Origin: Ornithinimicrobium laminariae
GTDB lineage: Bacteria; Actinomycetota; Actinomycetes; Actinomycetales; Dermatophilaceae
Assembly (NCBI RefSeq): GCF_019457945.1
Contig: NZ_JAHZSU010000002.1
Location: 62,001 to 126,000, forward strand
DNA length: 64,000 nt
Reading direction: 5' to 3'
Part shown: one piece after another, positions 32,423-40,509 of the stretch
Layout: each line of letters starts with the position of its first letter
How positions within the stretch are numbered: position 1 is the stretch's first letter
Translations under genes and position numbers: made by a program
Notes under the pieces: model-generated
The model's database searches: none
Told to the model about the DNA's origin: nothing
Seen by the model: only the letters and a program-made list of their open reading frames with translations

Positions 32423-33454
32423 ATGACGCGCTCGCTCCAGTCACTGCCCAAGGCTCATTTGCACCTGCACTTCACTGGTTCTATGCGGTTTGCCACCTTG
32501 GCCGACCTCGCCGAAAAGCATGACGTGCGGCTACCGGCCGGCCTGTCTACGGGTTGGCCACCGCAGTTGAGCATCGCCGACGAGCGTGGTTGGTTTCGTT
32601 TCCAGCGTCTGTATGACGCGGCGCGCGCCTGCGTCCGCGATGAGTCAGACCTGCGCCGCCTGGTCCGCGAAGCTGCCGAAGATGACGCGTCGGAGGGGTC
32701 GGGTTGGCTGGAGTTGCAGATCGATCCGACCTCGTATGCCGCCGGGATGGGTGGCGTGACCCCTGCCCTTGAAGCCGTCCTCGATGAAGCAGCCATTGTG
32801 AGCGCCACTGGCCCAACGAAGGTGGGGATTGTGGTCGCGGCCAGCCGCACTCGCCACCCGCTGGATGCCCGTACCTTAGCTCGGCTCGCCGCTCGGTATG
32901 CCGGTGTCGGCCCCGGCCAAGTCGTCGGCTTTGGCCTGTCCAACGATGAGCGTCGAGGCGACACCACCGAATTTCACCGCGCCTTTGACATTGCTCATGC
33001 GGCTGGCCTGGCGGCCGTCCCGCATGGCGGCGAACTGCTAGGTCCGGCCCACCTGGATGAGATCAGCGAACACTTGCGGCCTCACCGCATCGGTCACGGC
33101 GTGCGTGCCGTCGAGGACCCGGAGTTGCTACGCCGGCTCATTGAGCGAAGGGTGACTTTTGAGGTGTGCCCCACCAGCAACGTCGCGCTGGGTGTCTATC
33201 CAGATCTAGCCAGCGTGCCGGTCGGCGCCCTGCTCGAGGCCGGAGCGAAGGTAGCCCTCGGCGCAGATGACCCCTTGCTCTTTGGCCCTCGCTTGCTGGC
33301 TCAGTATCAAAGCGCTCGCGAGGACCAAGGTCTAGACGATGCGCAGTTGGCCCAACTGGCTCACGCGTCTGTGCAGGGATCTTTGGCCCCAGAGGCCACC
33401 AAGGTGGAGTTGTACGCCGGGATCAAAGCCTGGTTGGCCTCGCACGCCAGCTAG
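32423..33454 (+). CDS. Adenosine deaminase-family protein
   Basis: A 343-residue TIM-barrel metal hydrolase that deaminates adenosine-type purines. HLHLH at residues 12-16 supplies metal ligands. GFGLSNDER, VPHGGE, IGHGV and LGADDP follow in the usual order and carry the catalytic Glu, His and Asp. ATG at 32423 is chosen because homologues begin near SLPKAHLHLHFTGSMR. Only a weak GAGG lies upstream. The stop shares the four bases CTAG with convergent murB. Actinobacteria have several paralogues, so the exact nucleoside is unsure. Confidence 0.85.
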   Translation: MTRSLQSLPKAHLHLHFTGSMRFATLADLAEKHDVRLPAGLSTGWPPQLSIADERGWFRFQRLYDAARACVRDESDLRRLVREAAEDDASEGSGWLELQIDPTSYAAGMGGVTPALEAVLDEAAIVSATGPTKVGIVVAASRTRHPLDARTLARLAARYAGVGPGQVVGFGLSNDERRGDTTEFHRAFDIAHAAGLAAVPHGGELLGPAHLDEISEHLRPHRIGHGVRAVEDPELLRRLIERRVTFEVCPTSNVALGVYPDLASVPVGALLEAGAKVALGADDPLLFGPRLLAQYQSAREDQGLDDAQLAQLAHASVQGSLAPEATKVELYAGIKAWLASHAS

Positions 33455-34554
33455 GCCAGTTCAAGGCCGACGAAGACAGGTTCGTTCACCAACTCAACGC
33501 CAAAGGCGTCGAACACACCCGCGCGGATCTCGCGTGCCAATGCCACGACGTCCTCGCTGCCCGCTTCGCCACGATTAGTGATGGCGAGTGGATGCTTCGT
33601 CGATAACGTGGCCGCCGCGGGTGCTCCATAGCCCTTTCCGTATCCAGCCTTGTCGATCAACCAAGCGGCTGAAGTCTTTATGCTGCCGTCAGCTTGCGGA
33701 AACTCCGGGGGCTTTGGCCCATCGTCGCCGAGGAGAGCAGTCGCCTTTGAGCGAACTTCAGCCATCTGCTCGCTGCTGATAATCGGATTGGTGAAAAAGG
33801 AGCCACATGACCAGGTGTCGTGGTCGTCTGGATCGAGCACCATGCCGCGCTGCGCCCGTTGGGCCAGGACAGCCTCGCGAGCGGCCTGCAGCGGCACCCG
33901 CTCGCCCAGCTCAACACCTAGACCGTGGGCCAGCGCCGCATACGCCACCGGCTGGGACATTGAGGTGGGCCGGAGTTGGAACGCGACGGACAACACGATG
34001 TAGCGGGGGCTCGGGCCAAACTCGCCGCCGATGGTCGCCTTGAGCAGGCTGTGTCGGTAGGCAAATTGGCAATCGGCGTTGAACAGGGTTTTGATCTGCT
34101 TTTTGACCCGGTCATAGACCTTGACCTGCCAAATGGTCTGAGACACCTCTTGGCCATAGGCACCGACGTTTTGCACGGGCGTCGCACCAGTGCTGCCCGG
34201 GATGCCTGATAGGGCCTCAACGCCAGACCATTCCTGCTCGCAAGCTTGAGCGACAAAGTCATCCCACGGCTCACCAGCCTGAACATGCACGATGACGCCA
34301 CCGCACAGGTCATCTGTCTCCACAGTGATGCCACGTGTGCCCACCTGCAGAACAGTCCCAGCAAAGCCGTCGTCCGCCACGACGAGGTTGGAGCCGCCGC
34401 CGACAACAAGAAGTGGCGTGCCGGCATCGTCTGCTGCCCGCACGGTCTCGATGATCGTGTCGACGTCTTGGGCGAACACGAAGTCTTCGCCTGGCCCGCC
34501 GACCCGCATGGTGGTGATCTGGGACAACCGCCTGTCGCCCAAGCCTGCTGTCAC
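33451..34554 (-). CDS. murB: UDP-N-acetylmuramate dehydrogenase
   Basis: MurB (367 aa) is the FAD enzyme that reduces UDP-GlcNAc-enolpyruvate in peptidoglycan synthesis. TTMRVGGPGEDFVF, LLVVGGGSNLVVAD and EALSGIPGSTGATPVQNVGA mark the FAD domain. SCGSFFTNPIIS contains the catalytic serine region, and AAWLIDKAGYGKG the substrate domain (type I). The start is GTG at 34554, overlapping the upstream hydratase gene by four bases. Confidence 0.93.
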   Translation of the reverse strand: MTAGLGDRRLSQITTMRVGGPGEDFVFAQDVDTIIETVRAADDAGTPLLVVGGGSNLVVADDGFAGTVLQVGTRGITVETDDLCGGVIVHVQAGEPWDDFVAQACEQEWSGVEALSGIPGSTGATPVQNVGAYGQEVSQTIWQVKVYDRVKKQIKTLFNADCQFAYRHSLLKATIGGEFGPSPRYIVLSVAFQLRPTSMSQPVAYAALAHGLGVELGERVPLQAAREAVLAQRAQRGMVLDPDDHDTWSCGSFFTNPIISSEQMAEVRSKATALLGDDGPKPPEFPQADGSIKTSAAWLIDKAGYGKGYGAPAAATLSTKHPLAITNRGEAGSEDVVALAREIRAGVFDAFGVELVNEPVFVGLELA

Positions 34555-34985
34555 GGCTGTGTCGGTGCTGTGCGGACGATCGCCAACGCGCGACCTAAGA
34601 CCTTGGTGCCACCGCTCGTCACCGACAACTCAATGGTGACCCGACCAGTCGCTTCGTCAACCTTTTTGACGACACCACCCACCACAATCTCGGCACCGCC
34701 GTCGGCTGGCACCTCGACCGGGCTCGTAAAGCGGGTTGAATAAGAAACGATCGAGGTAGGGTCGCCGGTCCAAGTCGTCACGACCTCAATCGCCGCGCCC
34801 ATCGTCCACATACCGTGCGCAATGACGTTTGGCAGGCCAACAGACTTGGCAAAGGCTTCGTCCTGATGGATCGGGTTTTGGTCCCCGCTGGCATTGGCAT
34901 ACGCGACCAGACGGTCTCGGTCCACAGAGACCGTGATCCCGGGCAACTCCTGCCCCGGCTGCACGTTGAGTAGGTCAACACTCAT
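34551..34985 (-). CDS. MaoC-type (R)-hydratase subunit (HadB-like)
   Basis: A 144-residue single hotdog domain with the hydratase-2 motif YANASGDQNPIHQDEAFAKS, whose Asp and His are catalytic. It dehydrates (3R)-hydroxyacyl thioesters. In mycobacteria HadB pairs with HadA or HadC in FAS-II elongation. The gene order here (rpmG, HadA-like, HadB-like) matches that locus, so a similar heterodimer is likely. What this organism uses it for is less clear. ATG at 34985 overlaps the preceding gene by four bases and has a GGGGAG site. Confidence 0.85.
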   Translation of the reverse strand: MSVDLLNVQPGQELPGITVSVDRDRLVAYANASGDQNPIHQDEAFAKSVGLPNVIAHGMWTMGAAIEVVTTWTGDPTSIVSYSTRFTSPVEVPADGGAEIVVGGVVKKVDEATGRVTIELSVTSGGTKVLGRALAIVRTAPTQP

Positions 34986-35431
34986 GACTGCTCCCCTCGG
35001 ATCACGATGGTCGATGACGCGGTGCACACAGGCGAACCATCTGCATCGCTCAGCTCACTGCGGGTCGTCACCATCACGTGGCCTCCGGCGGACCGAACGG
35101 CGTCGACGTGCAGCACGGCAGAGATCTGCATGCCGGCAACAATCGGCGTGTGGTGGGTGAAGGACTGCTGGCCGTGCACGACGCGGGTGAAGTCGATACC
35201 CGCCTCCGGGTCTTCGATTAGCTGGGCGTCGGCCTTTTGGGCAATCACGACGGCGAAGGTAGGAGGCGCCACCACATCGTCAAAGCCGGCGTCTCGGGCG
35301 GCCCGTGCATCGTGATGCACCGCGTTGGTTGCCCCCACGGACGAAGCAAACTCGCCCACCCACTCTGCAGTGACGTCCACCGGTGGCAAAGGCGGATACT
35401 CACGCCCCATGAAGTCTTCGTTAACGGCCAT
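34982..35431 (-). CDS. FAS1-like/MaoC N-terminal dehydratase subunit (HadA-like)
   Basis: A 149-residue hotdog protein without the catalytic Asp-His hydratase motif. It contains the partner-type segments VVAPPTFAVVIAQKADAQLI and RVVHGQQSFTHHTPIVAGMQ, the pattern of HadA/HadC substrate-binding subunits. It would pair with the catalytic subunit just downstream. ATG at 35431 has no ribosome site but lies six bases from TAGGGT, suggesting a leaderless mRNA. Confidence 0.83.
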   Translation of the reverse strand: MAVNEDFMGREYPPLPPVDVTAEWVGEFASSVGATNAVHHDARAARDAGFDDVVAPPTFAVVIAQKADAQLIEDPEAGIDFTRVVHGQQSFTHHTPIVAGMQISAVLHVDAVRSAGGHVMVTTRSELSDADGSPVCTASSTIVIRGEQS

Positions 35432-35437
35432 GGCTTC

Positions 35438-35443
35438 ACCCTA
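35438..35443 (-). promoter_or_regulatory. Leaderless promoter of the had-murB operon
   Basis: TAGGGT (35443-35438) is exactly six bases from ATG at 35431. It lies downstream of the rpmG terminator, so had-murB appears to have its own promoter. The same hexamer and spacing occur before nuoA. Confidence 0.5.
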
Positions 35444-35476
35444 TCGGGCCGCGCAGACAAGCCCTCACGACACGGC

Positions 35477-35511
35477 AAAGGGCCGCCTCCCGCAGTGGGA
35501 GACAGCCCTTT
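35477..35511 (-). terminator. Intrinsic terminator after rpmG
   Basis: AAAGGGC (35477-35483) pairs with GCCCTTT (35505-35511), and inside it CCTCCC pairs with GGGAG. It lies 22 bases past the rpmG stop. Confidence 0.75.
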
Positions 35512-35532
35512 TCCTCGTTGAGGAACGCTAAA

Positions 35533-35703
35533 TCAGCGGGTCTCGCGGTGAGGCGTGTGTGCACGGCAGCGCCAGCAGAACTTCGCCAATTCAAGCCGAT
35601 CCGGCGTGTTGCGGCGGTTCTTTTTGGTGATGTAGTTCCGCTCCTTGCAATCCGTGCAGGCCAGGGTGATCTTTGGGCGGATGTCGCCACTCTTGCTAGC
35701 CAC
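35533..35703 (-). CDS. rpmG: 50S ribosomal protein L33, zinc form
   Basis: A 56-residue L33 read directly from the sequence. The protein runs [20 protein letters not shown] and ends with [15 protein letters not shown]. Cys16/Cys19 and Cys43/Cys46 form a complete zinc site (the C-plus type). The start is GTG at 35703. It lies just downstream of tRNA-Met and upstream of the had genes, as in mycobacteria. Many actinobacteria also have a zinc-free L33 used under zinc limitation. Confidence 0.93.
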   Translation of the reverse strand: MASKSGDIRPKITLACTDCKERNYITKKNRRNTPDRLELAKFCWRCRAHTPHRETR

Positions 35704-35752
35704 GGGGCAACCTACTCTCGACTTCTTGGAACGGTGGATGATGCAAATGTAG

Positions 35753-35826
35753 TAGCGGGAGCGGGACTCGATCCCGCGACCTCACGATTATGAGTCGTGC
35801 GCTCTAACCAGCTGAGCTACCCCGCC
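35753..35826 (-). tRNA. tRNA-Met (CAT)
   Basis: A 74-nt tRNA on the minus strand with anticodon loop CTCATAA (anticodon CAT at 35792-35790), T-arm GGATCGAGTCC and discriminator A. The acceptor stem pairs through G-U at both ends (GGCGGGG with TCCCGCT). The D-arm sequence TAGCTCAGCTGGTTAGAGC suggests the elongator form rather than the initiator. Confidence 0.95.
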
Positions 35827-35863
35827 ATGGGCAGGAACCACTAGGTGACTAGTGGGCTACCAG

Positions 35864-35936
35864 AGCCCCCAAACGGAATCGAACCGTTGACCTTCTCCTT
35901 ACCATGGAGACGCTCTACCGACTGAGCTATAGGGGC
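35864..35936 (-). tRNA. tRNA-Thr (GGT)
   Basis: A 73-nt tRNA on the minus strand. Acceptor stem GCCCCTA pairs with TGGGGGC (one G-U), the anticodon loop is ATGGTAA with anticodon GGT, and the T-arm has GGTTCGATTCC. It is 37 bases upstream of tRNA-Met and probably cotranscribed with it and rpmG. Confidence 0.96.
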
Positions 35937-36002
35937 CTGCTTCGCGCCAGTAACCATCACCGGCGAGCAGCGCTGTGCAAGATTACACAATCATGGGGGT
36001 GA

Positions 36003-36911
36003 TCATGAAATCGAGCCCGCGAGCGGCACAACTTCACCGGTCAGGTGCACTCGGTCACCCGATCGGTTCGTCACTGATAACGCCACTCGATCGTCGGTCA
36101 TTCCCGCGTGGAATGCAACTGTGGAGCCGAGCAGGATCGGCTTGCGAAAATTAACCGACACGGTGTGCGTTGCCGGGATACGTCCCTGCAGAGCAGCCAT
36201 CACCTTGGCATGGGTCCACATGCCATGCGCAATGGCCGTAGGGAAGCCAAACGCCTTGGCGGCTAGCCCCGACATGTGGATCGGGTTGACGTCGCCAGCA
36301 ACAGTTGCATACCGACGACCGAGGTCGGTCGTCGTGCGCCACTGAGCCCATTGCTGCAGCGCAACGTCAGCGCCGCTAGCGGCCTCAGCCTCGGGAGAAC
36401 CAGTCTCGGCAGCCCCTTCGTGCGGCATTGAAGCGCCTTTAACCAGGTATGTCGAAGTGCCGCGCCAGACAAGCTCGTCACCAACACGTGCCTCACCGAC
36501 CAAGTCGACGGTCAGGCCGGAGCGATGTGGCGCCATGTTGGTCGCCGAGCTGGACAGGGTGACTTTCTCGGCAACTCCAACCGGGCGCAAGACAGTCATC
36601 TGGTTGGCGACATGCACCATGCCGGCCATCGCAAACGGGAAGTCTCGCGCGGCCATCAGGTGCACCTGCAGAGCAAAAGTCTGCACATGCAAGTAGGTCC
36701 CCGGCACGTCATTTGTCAGCGTCAGCCCGATCAGGTGGGCATAGTCAGCGAGGTCGTTTATGTCGAAACTCACATCCGACACCATGACGGTCCGGTCTGG
36801 CAGGCCCGCCTTTGCGCCGCCGCGGCCCCGGGAACTGACCGCGGCCTTCGCAATAGCAGGCCCGATGGGAGGCAACTCTGTGAGCAACTCGACATTACGG
36901 TCTGATGTCAT
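36003..36911 (-). CDS. Double-hotdog (3R)-hydroxyacyl thioester dehydratase (HtdX-like)
   Basis: A 302-residue protein with two hotdog repeats. The C-terminal half has the hydratase-2 signature YATVAGDVNPIHMSGLAAKA, with catalytic Asp and His, then FPTAIAHGMWTHAK. The N-terminal half lacks it, as in eukaryote-like double-hotdog enzymes. The trio with a FabG4-type reductase and a thiolase mirrors M. tuberculosis Rv0241c (htdX), Rv0242c (fabG4) and Rv0243 (fadA2). ATG at 36911 has a GGAG site. It lies three bases after the fabG4-like gene. Confidence 0.85.
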   Translation of the reverse strand: MTSDRNVELLTELPPIGPAIAKAAVSSRGRGGAKAGLPDRTVMVSDVSFDINDLADYAHLIGLTLTNDVPGTYLHVQTFALQVHLMAARDFPFAMAGMVHVANQMTVLRPVGVAEKVTLSSSATNMAPHRSGLTVDLVGEARVGDELVWRGTSTYLVKGASMPHEGAAETGSPEAEAASGADVALQQWAQWRTTTDLGRRYATVAGDVNPIHMSGLAAKAFGFPTAIAHGMWTHAKVMAALQGRIPATHTVSVNFRKPILLGSTVAFHAGMTDDRVALSVTNRSGDRVHLTGEVVPLAGSIS

Positions 36912-36914
36912 GGC

Positions 36915-38306
36915 TCACGCTCCAATCTGAGACTGCCCGCAAACCCGTAGGACTTGGCCAGAAACAGCCTGGCTGGCGGGATCCAGGAAGTAGCCGATGG
37001 CCTCGGCAACATCGACCGGCAGACCACCCTGCTGCACGCTGTTGAAGCGCCGCGCAAACTCTCGAGTCGCCGCCGGAATCTTGCCGGTCATTTCAGTCTC
37101 GATAAATCCGGGAGCAACCGCATTGACAGTGATCTCGCGGTCGTTGAGCTCGCCAGACAGCGAGTGCACCACCCCGATCACACCTGCCTTGCTGGCCGCA
37201 TAGTTGGTCTGGCCTCGGTTGCCAGCGATGCCACTGGTTGATGCCACGCCAACGATGCGACCGCCGTCAGTCAGCCCGCCTGGCAAGCCCGGAGTCAACA
37301 AGACATCGTTGATCCGCAACTGGGCGGCGAGGTTGACGTCCAGAACGCTGCCCCACCGCTGCTCGTCGGTGTTGGCTAACAACTTGTCGCGAGTGATGCC
37401 AGCGTTGTGCACGATGCCGTAGATCTTGGCCTGCTGGCCGAATCGGCTAGCAACATGCTCAGCAATCCGCTGCCCTGCTTCGGGGCCGGTGATGTCGAGT
37501 TGCAGCGCGGTGCCACCCAGGTTGTTCGTCACCTTGGCCAACGCATCCCCTGCAGCGGGGATATCAACAGCCACGATGCTGGCGCCATCACGGGCCAGGG
37601 TTTCGGCGATACCTGCGCCGATGCCGCGGGCGGCCCCGGTGACGACCACAATCTGGCCCTCCAGAGGTCGGTTAACCACCTCACACACAGACTCGGACGC
37701 ACCGACGACGATCGGCTGCCCACTGACATACGCGGAACGCCCCTCAAGCAGGAACGACAAGGTGGAGGCCAGCGCGGCCCCAGTCACGCCCCGCTGGATC
37801 CGCACGAGGTTGGCAGTGCCGCCCTTGCGCATTTCCTTGCCGAGGCTGCGCGTGATTCCCTCTAGGGCCTGGGTGATCGCACTGTGCTCGACACCCTGGT
37901 CGGCAGCCACGTCAGCTCCAACAATGATCAGCCGCGCAGAGGGCTCGAGTGCCTTCAGCGCTGGGCGCACCAACGCGCGCACTTGCTCCAGGTCAGCAAT
38001 CTCGGTGGCGCTGCTGGCGTCCACGATCAGGGCGCCAACTTTGCCTGGGTATGCCGGGGGCTGGGCTCGGCCATTCTCGTCTTCTGTGCGCGACCCAGGG
38101 GCATCAACGAGCGCCTGCTCATGAGCCTGGCCCAGGACTTCGAGGGCGTCAGCTGCCACCGAGGCACCCTTGATAGCACCCAAGACAACGGGACCGGTCG
38201 GCATCAGCCGACCACGCCTGAGTCGAGAGGGCTGCGGCAATCCCAACTGTGACGTGACGGCCTTACCGAAGGGGTTTTTGGTGATAGTGGTGTAAAGATC
38301 TGCCAT
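36915..38306 (-). CDS. High-molecular-weight 3-oxoacyl-thioester reductase (FabG4-like)
   Basis: A 463-residue short-chain dehydrogenase, roughly twice the usual FabG size. The N-terminal 210 residues are a degenerate flavodoxin-like domain. The C-terminal domain binds the cofactor (VVVTGAARGIGAGIAETLAR) and has the catalytic Ser in ASTSGIAGN and Tyr/Lys in NYAASKAGV. It would reduce 3-ketoacyl-CoA/ACP with NADH or NADPH. ATG at 38306 shares one base with the thiolase stop, so the two are coupled. Confidence 0.9.
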   Translation of the reverse strand: MADLYTTITKNPFGKAVTSQLGLPQPSRLRRGRLMPTGPVVLGAIKGASVAADALEVLGQAHEQALVDAPGSRTEDENGRAQPPAYPGKVGALIVDASSATEIADLEQVRALVRPALKALEPSARLIIVGADVAADQGVEHSAITQALEGITRSLGKEMRKGGTANLVRIQRGVTGAALASTLSFLLEGRSAYVSGQPIVVGASESVCEVVNRPLEGQIVVVTGAARGIGAGIAETLARDGASIVAVDIPAAGDALAKVTNNLGGTALQLDITGPEAGQRIAEHVASRFGQQAKIYGIVHNAGITRDKLLANTDEQRWGSVLDVNLAAQLRINDVLLTPGLPGGLTDGGRIVGVASTSGIAGNRGQTNYAASKAGVIGVVHSLSGELNDREITVNAVAPGFIETEMTGKIPAATREFARRFNSVQQGGLPVDVAEAIGYFLDPASQAVSGQVLRVCGQSQIGA

Positions 38307-39637
38307 CAGACGGCCTCCAAAATCGCGACGACGCCCTGCCCACCGGCAGCGCATACGGAAATCAAGCCACGGGTGCCAGGACCCGCAGCATGCAATTGCT
38401 TGGCCAGCGAGGCAACAATGCGTCCACCGGTGGCGGCGAACGGGTGCCCCACAGCCAACGACGAGCCGTTGACGTTGAGTTTGCTGCGGTCGATCGAGCC
38501 GACCGGGGCGTCCAAACCAAGGCGGTCGCGAGCAAAGTCCTCGGACTCCCAGGCCGCCAGGGTGGACAGCACGGTGCCAGCGAAGGCCTCGTGGATCTCG
38601 TAGTAGTCAAAGTCAGCCAGGGTGAGCCCCTGGCGAGCGAGCATCCGCGGGACGGCATAGGCCGGAGCCATCAACAGCCCCTCATCGCCGCTCACATAGT
38701 CCACAGCAGCCATCTCGGAGTCGACGACCTTGGCGAGCGCCGGGTAGTTGTTGGCCTGAGCCCATTCCTGCTCGGCCAAGAAGACAACGCTGGCGCCATC
38801 AGAGAGGGGGGTGGAGTTGCCGGCAGTCATCGTGGCGCCTTCGCCCTTGCCGAACACCGGGCTCAGCTTCGCAAGCTTTTCAACCGAGGTGTCGGGACGT
38901 AGGCCCTGATCGCGAGCCAACCCGAGGAAAGGAGTTACCAAGTCATCGAAGAAGCCGTTGTCCCAAGCGGCAGCCAGGTTGTGGTGGCTGGCGGCAGCCA
39001 ACTCATCCTGGGCCTCGCGGGAGATGTCCCACTTCTTGGTGGTGATCGCCTGGTGCTCACCCATCGATAGGCCGGTCCGCGGCTCAGTGTTCCGCGGGCT
39101 CTGCGGGGCCAGGTCGACTGGGCGAATGCTGGCGAGCGCCCTTAACTTGGCCGGCGTGGTCTTGGCGTGGTTTGCCTTGAGCAGTGCCTTACGCAGGCCC
39201 TCGCTGACGGCAATCGGCGCGTCACTGGCACTGTCAACGCCGCCGGCAATGCCGTTGTCGATCTGGCCGAGCGCAATTTTGCCCGCGATCTGCACGGCAG
39301 CCTCAAGGCCAGTGCCACACGCAAGTTGCAGGTCGTAGGCAGGAGTGGAGGGCGAAAGCGCCGAGCCGAGCACCGATTCACGCGTCAGGCTGAAGTCGCG
39401 AGAGTGCTTGAGGACCGCCCCGGCGGCAACTGCGCCCACGCTCCGACCGGCCAGCCCAAATCGAGCAACCAGACCGTCGATGGCGGCCGTCAACATGTCT
39501 TGGTTCGAGGCCGACGCGTACTTTCCGCCAGCCTTGCCAAACGGGATCCGGTTTCCACCGACGATGACCGCCGTGCGTGGAAGATTGCGGGCGTCCGAGT
39601 GTGGTGCGCTCTCGGACGCGGAAGCGGGGGAAGTCAT
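38306..39637 (-). CDS. Acetyl-CoA C-acyltransferase (thiolase, FadA2-like)
   Basis: A 443-residue thiolase that joins or cleaves acyl-CoA. The nucleophile is Cys107 in LQLACGTGLEA. IHEAFAGT, NVNGSSLAVGHPFAATGGR and the C-terminal CAAGGQG supply the other catalytic residues. ATG at 39637 has AGGAG ten bases upstream. It heads the leftward operon thiolase-FabG4-hydratase. Together these could run short-chain elongation or beta-oxidation on (3R)-intermediates. Confidence 0.92.
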   Translation of the reverse strand: MTSPASASESAPHSDARNLPRTAVIVGGNRIPFGKAGGKYASASNQDMLTAAIDGLVARFGLAGRSVGAVAAGAVLKHSRDFSLTRESVLGSALSPSTPAYDLQLACGTGLEAAVQIAGKIALGQIDNGIAGGVDSASDAPIAVSEGLRKALLKANHAKTTPAKLRALASIRPVDLAPQSPRNTEPRTGLSMGEHQAITTKKWDISREAQDELAAASHHNLAAAWDNGFFDDLVTPFLGLARDQGLRPDTSVEKLAKLSPVFGKGEGATMTAGNSTPLSDGASVVFLAEQEWAQANNYPALAKVVDSEMAAVDYVSGDEGLLMAPAYAVPRMLARQGLTLADFDYYEIHEAFAGTVLSTLAAWESEDFARDRLGLDAPVGSIDRSKLNVNGSSLAVGHPFAATGGRIVASLAKQLHAAGPGTRGLISVCAAGGQGVVAILEAV

Positions 39638-39738
39638 AGGTGCAGGCTCCTGAAAGTGCGGCGACATTGGGCAACTAACCGGTACTGACGGTAGCAGTAA
39701 TTGATGTTTATCCGATACCGGACGTAGCAGATACAACA

Positions 39739-39751
39739 AGTACTAGGTACT
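39739..39751. promoter_or_regulatory. Candidate TetR operator in the divergent lipid promoter region
   Basis: AGTAC-TAG-GTACT is a perfect 5-bp inverted repeat 10 bases before the TetR start. It covers a TAGGTA box that could be the -10 of that gene. Its place between a TetR gene and the divergent operon suggests autoregulation. TetR sites are often longer, so the true operator may extend outside it. Confidence 0.45.
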
Positions 39752-39760
39752 GTGTGACAC

Positions 39761-40477
39761 ATGAACGCCCCGAGCAGCACCAAAACAACTGCTCCCCGCG
39801 ATGGCCGCGACGCCCGCTGGGAGGTGCACCGTCAAGAGCGACGTCGTGAGCTCGTCGAGCACACCCTGCGCGCGATCCGGCGGCACGGGCCCGGCGTTGG
39901 CATGGACGAGATTGCGCTTGAGGCGGGCACGTCCAAGACCGTCCTCTATCGCCATTTCGGCGACCGGATCGGCATCTACGTCGCCGTTGTTGAGGCCGTA
40001 GACGCCCTCATCCTCAAAGACTTGGGCGAGGTCGCCGATCATGCTGGCTATGCACCCGATGGGTCCGTGGCCGATGTGACGGGCTTCGTGACCGCCATGG
40101 TGCAGACATACCTGCGGTTGATTGAGCGCGACCCCGAAATTTACGCCTTCGTGGTGAGCCGCCCGCTGCTCGACCCCGCGGCTCTGGACGCCTGTGGGAG
40201 TCGCGTTGACGACCCGGTGCTCACACTCACTGGCCGCATCGGCGATCAACTGTCCAGCATCTTGACCGCTCACCTGCGGCGTAACGGCCGCAACACCGAT
40301 CCCGCAGTCACCTGGGGGCACGGCATCGTGGGATTCATCCGCGCTGCCGCCGACCACTGGGTAACGCACGGACCCTCTCAACGCAGCGCCGAAGACGTGA
40401 CGTCAGCGGTGCTCGCCATGCTTGGCCCAGCTCTGCACCAAGCCGGGCCGATCAACAGCACAACCACTAGCAAATAA
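39761..40477 (+). CDS. TetR/AcrR-family transcriptional regulator
   Basis: A 238-residue regulator with an N-terminal helix-turn-helix (about residues 47-66, GMDEIALEAGTSKTVLYRHF). The C-terminal domain is helical and ligand-binding (FVTAMVQTYLRLIERDPEIY). It sits between the divergent thiolase operon and the acyl-CoA oxidase-like gene it precedes, so fatty-acyl-CoA-responsive control of both is a reasonable inference. ATG at 39761 is used because the GTG codons just upstream run into a stop. Confidence 0.88.
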   Translation: MNAPSSTKTTAPRDGRDARWEVHRQERRRELVEHTLRAIRRHGPGVGMDEIALEAGTSKTVLYRHFGDRIGIYVAVVEAVDALILKDLGEVADHAGYAPDGSVADVTGFVTAMVQTYLRLIERDPEIYAFVVSRPLLDPAALDACGSRVDDPVLTLTGRIGDQLSSILTAHLRRNGRNTDPAVTWGHGIVGFIRAAADHWVTHGPSQRSAEDVTSAVLAMLGPALHQAGPINSTTTSK

Positions 40478-40509
40478 CTCCCCTGCCAATGACGCCATCT
40501 GGAGGAAGC